A stretch of 64,000 bases of DNA from Paractinoplanes lichenicola. GTDB lineage: Bacteria > Actinomycetota > Actinomycetes > Mycobacteriales > Micromonosporaceae. The stretch covers positions 62,001 through 126,000 of the forward strand of contig NZ_JAENHO010000007.1 of NCBI RefSeq assembly GCF_016785085.1. Reading direction: 5' to 3'. The position numbers and the translations under genes were made by a program. The notes under the pieces are model-generated. The model saw only the letters and a program-made list of their open reading frames with translations, was not told the origin of the DNA and did no database searches. Of this stretch, positions 26,315 to 34,431 are shown piece after piece (position 1 is the stretch's first letter; each line of letters opens with the position of its first letter).

Positions 26315-26580
26315 GGCCACGAATCGGGAACGGCGCCGGCGTCCGATCAGGAAGACGGCCCCGCCGACGACCAGCAGCGCAACGCTGACCGCGGCCAGCG
26401 TCCCGCCGGCGGCGCCGGTCGATCAAGGAGACCGCCGGAGGTATTGACGACGGTCAGCGAGACCGGCGGCGCGCCGGGGGAGGAGTGACCGGTGGCTGCC
26501 GCAGCGCCGTGCACGCGCCTGCAAATATGGGCTCGGCAGGCGCCTCTACGGATGAAGGGTTCGGTGACGGTGGACTCCAG
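26312..26580 (-). pseudogene. remnant of an LPXTG-type surface protein C-terminus
   Basis: Read leftward, 26422-26315 encodes STGAAGGTLAAV, then a hydrophobic helix, then GRRRRSRFVA and a stop: the layout of a sortase sorting signal (LPxTG, helix, basic tail). The frame is closed by TGA directly before STG. The preceding Pro/Thr/Ser-rich stretch SLTVVNTSGGL is in another frame, so about two extra bases inside the LPxTG codons explain the break. No intact upstream part is present. It is best read as a decayed wall-anchored protein. Confidence 0.5.
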
Positions 26581-27133
26581 CTCCATGCCGCGCTTCTGGC
26601 GTCGGATCGCAGGCAGCCGCAGGGCCAAGACGTTCCTCGTCGTGGTCGTCGGGATCGCTGTCCTCGTCGGAGCCCTTCAATGGGACAGCCTGACCGGCGA
26701 GGAGCAGCCGGCGTCCACCTGGAAGAGCCCCGAGGGTTACACGGTCCGGTCCAGCGTCGGCGTCGGTGAGAGCTCCGTCCGGCTCTGGGTGCGCGATCAG
26801 AGCGCCGCCATCTGCTTCGTCCAGGAAGAGGTCGACGTCGACGGCCGCCACCAGTCCGCCGTTTCAGGGTCGTGCTGGGACGCCACCGACGTCGATTGGC
26901 GATCGGCGCGGGGAATGGGGACGTTCGTCATCGCCCCACCCGGAGCAGAAGGCGCTTCGGTGGTTCTGATCTCATCGGACGGCACTCGCGTCGGACCGGT
27001 CCCGGTCCGGGGCGGACTGGCCATGGTTCGCGACAGTTGGCTGCCCGAAGCCGTCGATCTCGAAGTTCAGGCCCTCGATGCGAACGGCAAGGAGCTGGAA
27101 CCCACCGGCACCCTGCATTTCGAGGCGGCCTGA
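26552..27133 (+). CDS. membrane-anchored protein of unknown function
   Basis: With the ATG at 26552 (MKGSVTV) the product is 193 residues; ATG 26585 (MPRFWRR) is equally possible and brings the basic RRIAGSRRAK patch and single membrane helix (FLVVVVGIAVLVGAL) closer to the N-terminus. The rest (about 130 residues) should be outside the cell. It contains Cys at CFVQEEVDVDG and GSCWDATDVDW, which could pair, and looks beta-rich. I recognise no family. It lies beside the motif-bearing gene at 27145 and converges on it with an 11-bp gap. Confidence 0.6.
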   Translation: MKGSVTVDSSSMPRFWRRIAGSRRAKTFLVVVVGIAVLVGALQWDSLTGEEQPASTWKSPEGYTVRSSVGVGESSVRLWVRDQSAAICFVQEEVDVDGRHQSAVSGSCWDATDVDWRSARGMGTFVIAPPGAEGASVVLISSDGTRVGPVPVRGGLAMVRDSWLPEAVDLEVQALDANGKELEPTGTLHFEAA

Positions 27134-27144
27134 CCCGGGCGCGG

Positions 27145-27537
27145 TCAGTCGCCCGTGATCCGCATGTCGCGGCCGGCCTGGTAGACCCGGGCCTGGCCGG
27201 ATGCCTCGGCCTTCAGCACCACCGAGCGCTGCTCCTCGCCCAGCGCCGGGGTCAGCACGTCGTCGAGGAGCGTGTGCAGGTCGGCGCCCAGTTCCGGGTT
27301 GTCGCGGATCAGGCGTTGCAGCTTGACCTGCCACGACCCGACCAGGGCGGCGCGGGTGTGTTCGTCGTCCTCGATCACCTCGGCCCGTACGGCGGTCAGC
27401 TCGTCGTCCACGGTCTCGGCCTCCTCGGGCCGGACCCGGCGCCACAGTCCGACCGCGCCCGCTTTCGCCTGTTGCCAGCCGTCGGTCGCGATCGCCGCGA
27501 CCAGTGCCGCGCCGGCCGCCGCCACCATCGGGTCCAT
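27145..27537 (-). CDS. small helical protein with C-terminal YQAGRD motif, partner of the NACHT gene
   Basis: The 130-residue protein follows AGGAG at good spacing. The N-terminus (VAAAGAALVAAIATDGWQQA) is a hydrophobic or amphipathic helix; the middle is charged and helical (EEAETVDDELTAVRAEVIEDDE, split by short loops). The last 18 residues, SGQARVYQAGRDMRITGD, form a short motif of the kind seen at the ends of small actinobacterial proteins beside NTPases. A related sequence, SQIFQALGDQIVVND, lies at the N-terminus of the divergent NACHT-like protein. The shared Gln-Ala-x-x-Asp core with flanking aliphatic and aromatic residues suggests that the two proteins meet through these segments. 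The function is unknown. Confidence 0.75.
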   Translation of the reverse strand: MDPMVAAAGAALVAAIATDGWQQAKAGAVGLWRRVRPEEAETVDDELTAVRAEVIEDDEHTRAALVGSWQVKLQRLIRDNPELGADLHTLLDDVLTPALGEEQRSVVLKAEASGQARVYQAGRDMRITGD

Positions 27538-27626
27538 CGAGTACTCCTGACGTCGGATTTCTCGGGTGGTATTCGTTCAGGGTACGAAGGCGGGGCATCC
27601 CCTCCCGGGGTCGGTACCTTCGCTGT

Positions 27627-29999
27627 GTGTCCGCGGACGACGACCACATCCACGTCGTGAAGATGACGGCGATCGCGCACGACCGGTCGCAGATCTTCCA
27701 GGCGCTCGGCGATCAGATCGTGGTCAACGACTACGGCCCGGACCCGGACGACCGGCTCGCCGGGCTGGTCCGGCGGGCTTGGGAGCGGGCCGAGGCGCGG
27801 TCGCTGCCCGACCCGGAGCCGATCCCCTTGGCCTGGCGGACCTCGTCGTCCCGGTACGCCGACCACTGGTCGAACATCCGCCGTGACGGGGCCGACCAGC
27901 CGCTGCGCCTGGACGGCGACGTCACCGGCCTGATGGAGCTCGTGGGGGATCCACGGCACCATGGCCGGGTTGTCGTTCTCGGCGCCGCGGGAAGCGGGAA
28001 GACCGCTTGTGCGCTGCGGTTGACCATCGACCTGCTGCGGGCCCGCCGGCGTGGCGAGCCCGTGCCGATCCTGGTCCGGCTGGCCACCTGGAATCCGCGT
28101 ACTCAGCCACTGCTGGCCTGGGTCAACGAGCGCCTCGAACGGGACTACGGATATGTGCCGGCCCGCCGCCCTGGGACGGAGACGGAGGGCGGCCCTGAGC
28201 CGCACGCCGGGCTGCTGCTGATCCTGGACGGCCTGGACGAGATGCCGGACGTCGGCTGGCGGCGAGCCGCCATCGAGGCCATCGACCGCACCCTGGGCAG
28301 CCGGGCGTCGCTGGTGGTGACCTGCCGCACCGCGGAATACCTGGAGGCGGCGGAGGGCCCCGGCGGGCGCCCGCTCACCGCCGCCCTCCCGATCGAACTG
28401 CAGCCGCTGACCGCCGAGCAGGTCGAACGCTATCTGGTCCGGACGGCGCCGCCGCAGGAGGCCGGGCGGTGGCGGGATCTGCTGCTGGCGGACCGCCGAG
28501 ACCACAGCGGTGGGCTGACCGCCGCCCTGGCCGCTCCGCTCTGGGCCGCCCTGATCCGGGAGATCGGCCGGCGGCGGCCGGAGGCCCTGCGTGAGCTGCT
28601 CGGTGTCCGCGACGTCCACGAGCGGCTGCTCGACCGGCTGGTTCCGGCGGCGTATCCGACCCCGGCCGAGGAGGAGGACGGCTACGTCTGGCCGGCGGAC
28701 CGCGCCCGGCAATGGTTGTCCTTCCTGGCCCGCGACGACCACGACATCGCCTGGTGGCAGCTCGCCGGGCGGGTCCCGCCGAGTGTGCGGGCGCGGCTGA
28801 CCGGTGTTCTCTACTGCCTGCCGGTCAGCGTGCTGCTGGCGGTGCTCGGCTGGCGGTGGGTGATGGGGCCGCTGTCGGTGGCGATCGTCCCGCTCTTCCT
28901 CGGCTTCGCCCTGGTCAGCGATGACGCGGTTCCCCTGTCCGGGCTGCCCGCTCCCGCCCGCCGTCGCCTGCGGCTGCGACCGCGGCGGCCCCGCGTCCTG
29001 GTCCGCTCGCTCAGCATCGCCGCGCTGGGTTCGCTGATCGGCGGATTCACGGGCGGCTTGTGCTACGTCCTCGTCCGGACCGGTGGCCTCCACTTTCTTC
29101 CCCCGCCGCCCGGGATCGGCAGCGCGGTGGCCGCGGGCATGGCAGTCGTGACGGCCGGGCTGCTCGCCCACGACTTCACCACGGTCTTCGACCGGGACGC
29201 CGATCCCCGGACGCCGATCGACCCGGCCCGGATGGTCGCCGACGACCGCTCGCGGGCGCTGCTGCTGCTGGCCGGGGTGACGGTGGCCGCGGGTGGAGCC
29301 GCCGCGCCGATCGGTGGCGGGGTGGCCGGGGCCGCGTTCGGCCTGAGCACCGGGCTCGCGGTCACGGTGCTGAGCACGGCCTGGGGCTGGTATCAGGTGG
29401 CCCGCGGCTGGTTCGCCGTGAACGGGCAGTTGCCATGGCACCTGCTGCCGTTCCTGCGGGACGCGCATCGCCGGGGCGTGCTGCGCCGGTCGGGCGCGAC
29501 GATGCAGCTCCGGCACGCGGCCCTGCAGGAACGGCTCTCCGGTGTGCCGCTTCCGCCCGCACGTCCGGTGCCGTGGCGGCTCGTCCACATCGGCCTGGCC
29601 GGCACCGGCGCCCTCGTCTTCTTCGCCGGCGTGATCCTGTCGGTCGACCCGGACCTCGCCCGGTACGGTACGCCGACCGACGTGCACGACACCGGGAAAC
29701 CGCTCGTGGAGACGGTCGTCGTCGATGTCAGTCCGGGCACTGCCCGGCCCGGGGGGACGGTGACGATCCACGGGGCCGGTTTCGGGACCGGCGAACAGGT
29801 CTATGTCTTCCTGACCCCGGACACGCCCGGGGCCACGGCTTCCGCGAGCTACGTGGCCAACACCGCGCTCGAGGGCGAGTTCCGCATCACCGCCACGGTG
29901 CCTCAGCCGGCCTATGCCGTCCGCGAATACAAGATCTCCGCGGTCGGCTCGGTCACCTCCCGTACGGCGTACGCCGTGCTGCTGGTGTCGGCGGCGTGA
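27627..29999 (+). CDS. NACHT-like NTPase with membrane helices and an outer Ig-like domain
   Basis: The 790-residue protein starts at GTG 27627 (site weak). Residues 21-35 carry SQIFQALGDQIVVND, resembling the C-terminus of the divergent neighbour. Residues about 108-330 are a NACHT-type STAND NTPase: Walker A GAAGSGKT, Walker B LLLILDGLDEMP, then a sensor-like VVTCRTAEYL. Residues about 390-680 contain several membrane helices (VLYCLPVSVLLAVLGW, VAIVPLFLGFALV, and others). The last about 90 residues (VDVSPGTARPGGTVTIHGAGF) form an IPT/Ig-like domain, probably outside. NACHT proteins act as signal-driven switches, many in phage defence or conflict. The P450 gene begins 17 bp downstream. Confidence 0.82.
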   Translation: MSADDDHIHVVKMTAIAHDRSQIFQALGDQIVVNDYGPDPDDRLAGLVRRAWERAEARSLPDPEPIPLAWRTSSSRYADHWSNIRRDGADQPLRLDGDVTGLMELVGDPRHHGRVVVLGAAGSGKTACALRLTIDLLRARRRGEPVPILVRLATWNPRTQPLLAWVNERLERDYGYVPARRPGTETEGGPEPHAGLLLILDGLDEMPDVGWRRAAIEAIDRTLGSRASLVVTCRTAEYLEAAEGPGGRPLTAALPIELQPLTAEQVERYLVRTAPPQEAGRWRDLLLADRRDHSGGLTAALAAPLWAALIREIGRRRPEALRELLGVRDVHERLLDRLVPAAYPTPAEEEDGYVWPADRARQWLSFLARDDHDIAWWQLAGRVPPSVRARLTGVLYCLPVSVLLAVLGWRWVMGPLSVAIVPLFLGFALVSDDAVPLSGLPAPARRRLRLRPRRPRVLVRSLSIAALGSLIGGFTGGLCYVLVRTGGLHFLPPPPGIGSAVAAGMAVVTAGLLAHDFTTVFDRDADPRTPIDPARMVADDRSRALLLLAGVTVAAGGAAAPIGGGVAGAAFGLSTGLAVTVLSTAWGWYQVARGWFAVNGQLPWHLLPFLRDAHRRGVLRRSGATMQLRHAALQERLSGVPLPPARPVPWRLVHIGLAGTGALVFFAGVILSVDPDLARYGTPTDVHDTGKPLVETVVVDVSPGTARPGGTVTIHGAGFGTGEQVYVFLTPDTPGATASASYVANTALEGEFRITATVPQPAYAVREYKISAVGSVTSRTAYAVLLVSAA

Positions 30000-30015
30000 C
30001 GATAGCGTGCCAGGT

Positions 30016-31176
30016 GTGGCGATCGACTTCACCGACCTCGCGTTCATTCAGGATCCGTATCCGGGGCTGGCCGCGTTGCGGGAGCAGGGGGCGGTCACCT
30101 GGCATGAGCCGACCGGGCAGTTTCTGGCCGCGAGTCATGCCGCCGCCGACGCGGTGTTGCGGGACAGGCGGCTGGGGCGGTTCTGGCAGGATCGGGAGCC
30201 GGCCGAGGTCTATGAGCCGTTCAATCTGTTGCACCGCAATCAGATGATGGAGAACGAGCCGCCCGCTCACACCCGGCTGCGGTCGCTGGTGGCGAAGGCC
30301 TTCGCGCGCGGGCACGTCGAACGGTTGCGGGAGCCGATCGCGGCGACGGCTGTCCGGCTCGTACGGGAGGCGGGGCCGCGGTTCGACATCCTGGCCGACG
30401 TGGCCGAGCCCCTCGCCGTGGCGGTCATTGCCGAGTTGCTGGGTGTGCCCGAGGCCGATCGGCCCAAGTTGCGCCCGTGGTCGGCCGCGATCGTCCGCAT
30501 GTATGAGGTTTCCCGTACGCCGGAGACCGAGGCCAAGGCTCTCGACGCGTGCCGGGAGTTCGCCGGCTACCTGCGCGATCTGGCCGCGAGGCGCGCCGCG
30601 GAGCCGCGGGACGATTTGATCAGCCACCTGGTCGCCGTACGGGAGCTTGAATCCGACGAATTGGTGGCGTCGGCGATTCTGTTGCTCAACGCCGGTCACG
30701 AGGCCTCGGTGAACGCGCTCGGCGGGGGCATGGTGGCCCTGCTGCGGCATCCGGACCAGCTGGCGCGGCTGCGGAAAGACCCGGGGCTGATCCCCGCGGC
30801 GGGCGAGGAGATGATCCGGTACGACTCCCCGCTGCACATGTTCGTGCGCACGGCGGCGGCCGACGTGGACGTCGCGGGCGTACGGATCCCGGCCGGCCAC
30901 AAGATTGCCGCGCTGCTGGGGGCGGCCAACCGGGATCCGGCGGTGTTCGCGCGGCCGGACGAGTTCGACGTCGGCCGGGATCCCAACCCGCACCTCGGTT
31001 TCGGCGCGGGACTGCACTTCTGCCTGGGTGCGCCGCTCGCCCGCATCGAGTTGCAGGCCGGGCTCAGGGCCCTGCTGGCGCTGCCCCTCGAACTGGCCGC
31101 CGAGCCGGTCAACCGCCCCACCTTCGTGCTGCGCGCCTACGAGACCGTTCCGGTCGTGATCGGCACCTCGGAGTAG
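30016..31176 (+). CDS. cytochrome P450
   Basis: The 386-residue soluble P450 has the heme loop FGAGLHFCLG with Cys about 336, the ExxR motif EEMIR and the I-helix AGHEAS, in which Ser replaces the usual Thr of oxygen activation. QMMENEPPAHTRLRSLVAKAF is the C-helix region with the heme-propionate ligands. GTG 30016 is used; GTG 30007 is possible. No ferredoxin or biosynthetic partner is next to it, so the substrate is open. The final 40 bp overlap the 3' end of a second, oppositely oriented P450. Confidence 0.9.
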   Translation: MAIDFTDLAFIQDPYPGLAALREQGAVTWHEPTGQFLAASHAAADAVLRDRRLGRFWQDREPAEVYEPFNLLHRNQMMENEPPAHTRLRSLVAKAFARGHVERLREPIAATAVRLVREAGPRFDILADVAEPLAVAVIAELLGVPEADRPKLRPWSAAIVRMYEVSRTPETEAKALDACREFAGYLRDLAARRAAEPRDDLISHLVAVRELESDELVASAILLLNAGHEASVNALGGGMVALLRHPDQLARLRKDPGLIPAAGEEMIRYDSPLHMFVRTAAADVDVAGVRIPAGHKIAALLGAANRDPAVFARPDEFDVGRDPNPHLGFGAGLHFCLGAPLARIELQAGLRALLALPLELAAEPVNRPTFVLRAYETVPVVIGTSE

Positions 31177-32327
31177 CCGCGCAGGACGAGCCGGTCCCGG
31201 CGTACGGCGTCGCCGTTGAGGGCCAGCGCGGGCAGCCGGGTCAGCAGCAGGGGCAGCGCGACCTGGGCCTCCATCCGGGCGAGCGGGGCACCCAGGCAGT
31301 AGTGGGCGCCGCCGCCGAACGACACGGGCTGGATGTTGGGGCGGTCGGGGTCGAAGCGGTGCGGGTCGTCGTAGCGGGCCGGGTCGCGGTTGGCCGAGCC
31401 GAGCAGCATGGTCAGCGCGGCGCCGGCGGGCACCGCGATGCCGTCCACCTCGAACGGCTCGGTGGCGAACCGGGTGGTCAGCTGGACGGGGGAGTCGTAC
31501 CGGAGGATCTCCTCGACGTAGTCGGGGGCCAGCGACGGGTCGGCCCGCAGCCGGTCGGCCTGCGCGGGGAGCGAGAGCAGCAGGTGCAGGCCGGTGCCGA
31601 GCAGGTTGGCCGTGGTCTCGAAGCCGGCCACGAGCAGCAGCACCAGGTTGGCCAGCAGCTCCTCGCCGGTGAGGGCGCCCGCCTCGACCAGCGCGGTGGT
31701 CAGATCCTCCTGCGGGTTCTTCCGGCGTTCGGCGATCAGGCCGATGAAGTAGTTCTCGAGCTCGCGCCCGGCCGCGTCGGCCAGCTGCATCTCGTCGGCC
31801 GTGCTGATCGGCTCGAGCACGATCGTCAGGTCGTGGGCGCGCTGCCGGAACCAGGGCCGGTCGGCCTCGGGCACGCCGAGCAGCGCGCAGATCACGCCGA
31901 CGGGAAGGGGATAGGCGAACGCCGTCATGAAGTCGGCCTCGGCGGGCATCTCCTTGATCAGCTCTTCGGCCTGGGCGGCGATCACGTCGCGCATCGCGGC
32001 GATCCGGCGCGGCGTGAAGGTGGCCGCGGCGGCCCGGCGTACGCGGGTGTGGTCGGGCGGGTTGGTCTGCAGCATGGACAGCACCACCGAGGCGACCCCG
32101 CGGTTCTGCCGCCAGTCGGGCCAGAACTGGTCGTAGTCGCTGGAGTCGGCCAGCCGCATGGTGGTGTCGCGCAGGAACCGGTTGGTCAGCGCGTGCGTGG
32201 TCACATACCAGCGTTCGTCGGGGGCGCGGAAGACGGGCGCCTGGGCCCTGATCACGTCGTAGGCCGGATACGGGTCGTGGCGTCCCTCGGCCTCGAACAG
32301 CGAGCCGAGCGCGGTCAGGTAGTCCAT
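31137..32327 (-). CDS. cytochrome P450
   Basis: The 396-residue P450 has heme loop FGGGAHYCLG with Cys about 344, ExxR in VEEILR and a classical I-helix AGFETT. It is only moderately similar to the convergent P450 at 30016, so they are not a recent duplication. The ATG at 32327 gives the family N-terminus; upstream in-frame codons lie in a G/C-rich non-coding stretch. It ends in SEVPITTGTVS within the 40 bp that, on the other strand, encode ETVPVVIGTSE of the first P450. The substrate is unknown. A 15-bp hairpin stands about 16 bp before its start. Confidence 0.9.
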   Translation of the reverse strand: MDYLTALGSLFEAEGRHDPYPAYDVIRAQAPVFRAPDERWYVTTHALTNRFLRDTTMRLADSSDYDQFWPDWRQNRGVASVVLSMLQTNPPDHTRVRRAAAATFTPRRIAAMRDVIAAQAEELIKEMPAEADFMTAFAYPLPVGVICALLGVPEADRPWFRQRAHDLTIVLEPISTADEMQLADAAGRELENYFIGLIAERRKNPQEDLTTALVEAGALTGEELLANLVLLLVAGFETTANLLGTGLHLLLSLPAQADRLRADPSLAPDYVEEILRYDSPVQLTTRFATEPFEVDGIAVPAGAALTMLLGSANRDPARYDDPHRFDPDRPNIQPVSFGGGAHYCLGAPLARMEAQVALPLLLTRLPALALNGDAVRRDRLVLRGYSEVPITTGTVS

Positions 32328-32342
32328 GACCCCATTCTTGCC

Positions 32343-32384
32343 GCCGGGTGGGCGGGCCGCCGCCCCGCCGCCCGCCCACCCGGC
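32343..32384. promoter_or_regulatory. G/C-rich hairpin in front of a P450 gene
   Basis: The arms GCCGGGTGGGCGGGC (32343-32357) and its complement (32370-32384) pair over 15 bp around 12 nt. It lies about 16 nt upstream of the P450 ATG at 32327, so it is either a leader structure near the ribosome site or a terminator for upstream transcription. Confidence 0.5.
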
Positions 32385-32532
32385 ACGTGACCGCCCCCGC
32401 GCGCCTGGACGAAGCGTTCCCCCGGCGGCGGTCACCGGACCGGTCGCGACCAGGTTCCCAGGGTCGCCGTGCCGGTCCAGAAGCAAGCTCGAAGTGCCGA
32501 CTACAAGTTACGAACCAGCCTTGTCACGGGGA

Positions 32533-32639
32533 ATCGGCCGACTCAGCAGTCGATACCCCTCGGGTTGGGGAGGCCGATGGGCCTAATCCGTTGGTGGATC
32601 TGGGAAAGCGGGCGGGCTCCCGGCCGCCCGCTTTCCCAG
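32533..32639 (+). ncRNA. candidate structured RNA with terminator-like hairpin
   Basis: On the plus strand, ATCGGCC (32533-32539) pairs with GGCCGAT (32572-32578), enclosing two smaller hairpins: GACT-CAGC-AGTC (32540-32551) and CCCC/GGGG (32556-32570). A perfect 16-bp stem (32600-32615 with 32624-32639) follows, as a terminator would. No known RNA family is recognised and no plus-strand gene follows for 1.8 kb. It could equally be acting on the minus strand. Confidence 0.25.
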
Positions 32640-32686
32640 CCGTGGCCGGCGCCTGGGCAAAGGCGCGGCGGCCACCGGTGGGCCGC

Positions 32687-32706
32687 CCCGGGCTCCGGAG
32701 CCCGGG
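32687..32706. terminator. palindrome downstream of the protease gene
   Basis: CCCGGGCTCCGGAGCCCGGG is a perfect 20-bp palindrome 22 bp after the stop of the leftward protease gene. It folds as an 8-bp stem with a 4-nt loop and is a likely terminator. Confidence 0.55.
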
Positions 32707-32728
32707 CCGACCCGAGGGGTGCGTCAGG

Positions 32729-33520
32729 TCAGAGGTCGGGAATGTGGGTGGCCAGGAACGAACCGGCCGAGCTGGCCCGGTCGACCCGGTTGTAGATGCC
32801 GACCCAGGTTTCCGGGTGGGCCTCCAGGCTGGGCGTGCCGCAGGTCGTCCGGTCGGCGGCGCCCGCGGTGATCGTCTGCAGCAGCGGCCGGTCGTCCTGC
32901 CAGTGCAGCATCGGGCCGCCGCTGTCGCCCGGGGTGGAGCCGCCGTGCACGGACATGACGAAGGTCAAGGGCCCGGCCGGGAACAGGCACGGCCCGTCGT
33001 TGACCGCGGCTCGCGAGGTGACCCGCACGTCGGAGGTGTGCAGGCCGTCGGCGGTGGCGCCGAAGCCGTAGACCTGGGCCGCGGCGGGGGAGGGCAGCGG
33101 GTCGGGCGCTATCCGGGCCGGCGTCACGGCGGTCACGGGCGCGGCCAGGCGCAGCAGGGCGACGTCGTTGACGAGCGACGCCGCGTCGTAGCCGGGCATC
33201 CGGTAGACGGCCTCAACCCGTACGGGCTCGGCGAAGTTGACCTTGAGATCCTGCGGCCGGTACGGGTGACCCGGGCGTCGCCCGATGTTGGTGCAGTGCT
33301 GGGCGGTCACCACCCAGGTCGGCGCGACGAGCGTGCCCGTGCAGCTCAGCCCCCGGTCGAGCAGGCCGTGATCGGCCTCGATCCGGGCGACCGGCAGCAC
33401 GGGGGAGCCACCGGTCGCGGCGCGGGGAACGACCAGGGCCGACGCCTGGCCGGTCATCGCCCAGCCGACAAAGACGGCCAGGGCCACGGAGAGCGAGCGC
33501 GACCACCCCAGCTTCGTCAC
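32729..33520 (-). CDS. secreted trypsin-like serine protease (S1 family)
   Basis: The 263-residue preprotein starts at GTG after GGGAGGG. The signal peptide covers about residues 1-28 (LSVALAVFVGWAMTGQASA). The S1 triad is complete: His in VVTAQHC, Asp in NDVALLRL and Ser in GDSGGPML. There are Cys pairs around CTGT/QHC and in GPCLF/TTCG. The specificity pocket cannot be assigned with confidence. It is an extracellular protease of the type many actinomycetes secrete; there is no propeptide of the Streptomyces SGPA type. It is transcribed alone, with a palindromic terminator behind it. Confidence 0.88.
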   Translation of the reverse strand: MTKLGWSRSLSVALAVFVGWAMTGQASALVVPRAATGGSPVLPVARIEADHGLLDRGLSCTGTLVAPTWVVTAQHCTNIGRRPGHPYRPQDLKVNFAEPVRVEAVYRMPGYDAASLVNDVALLRLAAPVTAVTPARIAPDPLPSPAAAQVYGFGATADGLHTSDVRVTSRAAVNDGPCLFPAGPLTFVMSVHGGSTPGDSGGPMLHWQDDRPLLQTITAGAADRTTCGTPSLEAHPETWVGIYNRVDRASSAGSFLATHIPDL

Positions 33521-33647
33521 GGTGCGCCCTCCCGTCAGGAAACGCCGCGTAATCGCGACGCCACCTCAAGCTACGGAGGTTGCGCAACTCCGGGGTATCG
33601 GCCGTCCCACCGCCCCGTGGCCGCCGATCCGCCTAACTCGTTCGGTG

Positions 33648-34400
33648 TCAGCAGAGGGGCCGCTCCAGCGTGGCCCGTTCGGCCAGGACATAGTCGGCGT
33701 CGGTGAGGTAGAGGGTGTGGTGACCGTCGGCTATATGACTCGCGAAGGCCTGGTCACCGCCGGCGGCCCGGGTGCGCATGAGCTCGACCAGCGAGTGCAG
33801 GCGGGCGGCCACGGTGTCGATCAGGCGCAGCCGTGACTCGGCGTCCAGGCCGTACGTGTCACAGAACGTGCGCAGCCGCTCGGCCTGCGCGGTGGGCGGC
33901 AAACCATGCTTGGTCAGTTGGACCCAGCGATAGACCGCGTACGCGATGTCCCACAGCCGCGGGCCCGGGTGGGCGAAGTCGAAATCGAACAGGCCGGTCA
34001 CCGTCGTGCCGTCGAGGACGCAGTTGTGCGGGGCGAAGTCGCCGTGGCAGAGCACCTCGACCGGGTCCATCGCCGGCACCTGCCAGCCGTCGCGCGGAGC
34101 CGTACGGGCGAAGGGGACGGTCGCGTCGTGATAGGCCCGCAGCAGCGTCGCGGCCGAGGTCAGCGCGGTGGCTGACTGGGCGGCCGGGGTCAGCGGGTAG
34201 TTCGAGACGTCACCGGGCAGATAGGACAAGAGCTCGTAACCGTCCTCGACCGACCGCACCTCGGGCGCGCCCGTGAATCCGGCGGCCGTCAGGTGGCGCA
34301 GCAACGCGTGCACGTTGGGCGACCAGTGGCCGGTCGGGCGGCGTACGGCGTCGCCGATCTTCACGACCTCGTTGATGCCGCCACCGGAAAGGATCTCCAC
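33648..34400 (-). CDS. aminoglycoside-phosphotransferase-family kinase
   Basis: The GTG at 34400 gives 250 residues and leaves 31 bp to the divergent EamA gene; an ATG at 34433 would overlap the EamA start. The APH/choline-kinase fold is shown by the nucleotide loop SGGGINEVVKIGDAVRRP at the N-terminus, the catalytic loop LCHGDFAPHNCVLDG (Asp and Asn) and the metal-binding FDFDFAHPGPRLWDIAY. Such kinases in actinobacteria modify antibiotics or phosphorylate small metabolites, and this one carries no resistance-specific signature. The substrate is unknown. Confidence 0.85.
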   Translation of the reverse strand: MEILSGGGINEVVKIGDAVRRPTGHWSPNVHALLRHLTAAGFTGAPEVRSVEDGYELLSYLPGDVSNYPLTPAAQSATALTSAATLLRAYHDATVPFARTAPRDGWQVPAMDPVEVLCHGDFAPHNCVLDGTTVTGLFDFDFAHPGPRLWDIAYAVYRWVQLTKHGLPPTAQAERLRTFCDTYGLDAESRLRLIDTVAARLHSLVELMRTRAAGGDQAFASHIADGHHTLYLTDADYVLAERATLERPLC

Positions 34401-34431
34401 GTCCGGAATCGTAGTCGGGCAGACTGGCGCC

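Larger units (their letters stand above)
32328..32728. other. gene-free region with several strong hairpins
   Basis: There is no convincing gene in 400 bp. From left to right it holds a 15-bp hairpin (32343-32384), a branched fold candidate (32533-32578), a 16-bp hairpin (32600-32639) and a 20-bp palindrome (32687-32706). Composition between 32460 and 32590 is lower in G/C than the flanks and shows no codon bias. Confidence 0.5.

Noticed and set aside
30016..32327. A P450-containing biosynthetic cluster
   Set aside because: No synthase, thiolation, tailoring or ferredoxin genes flank the two P450s, which are convergent and not one operon.
32469..32795. Plus-strand ORF in the hairpin-rich gap
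   Set aside because: Low coding bias in its first half, and its second half is antisense to the protease terminator and C-terminus; no recognised domain.
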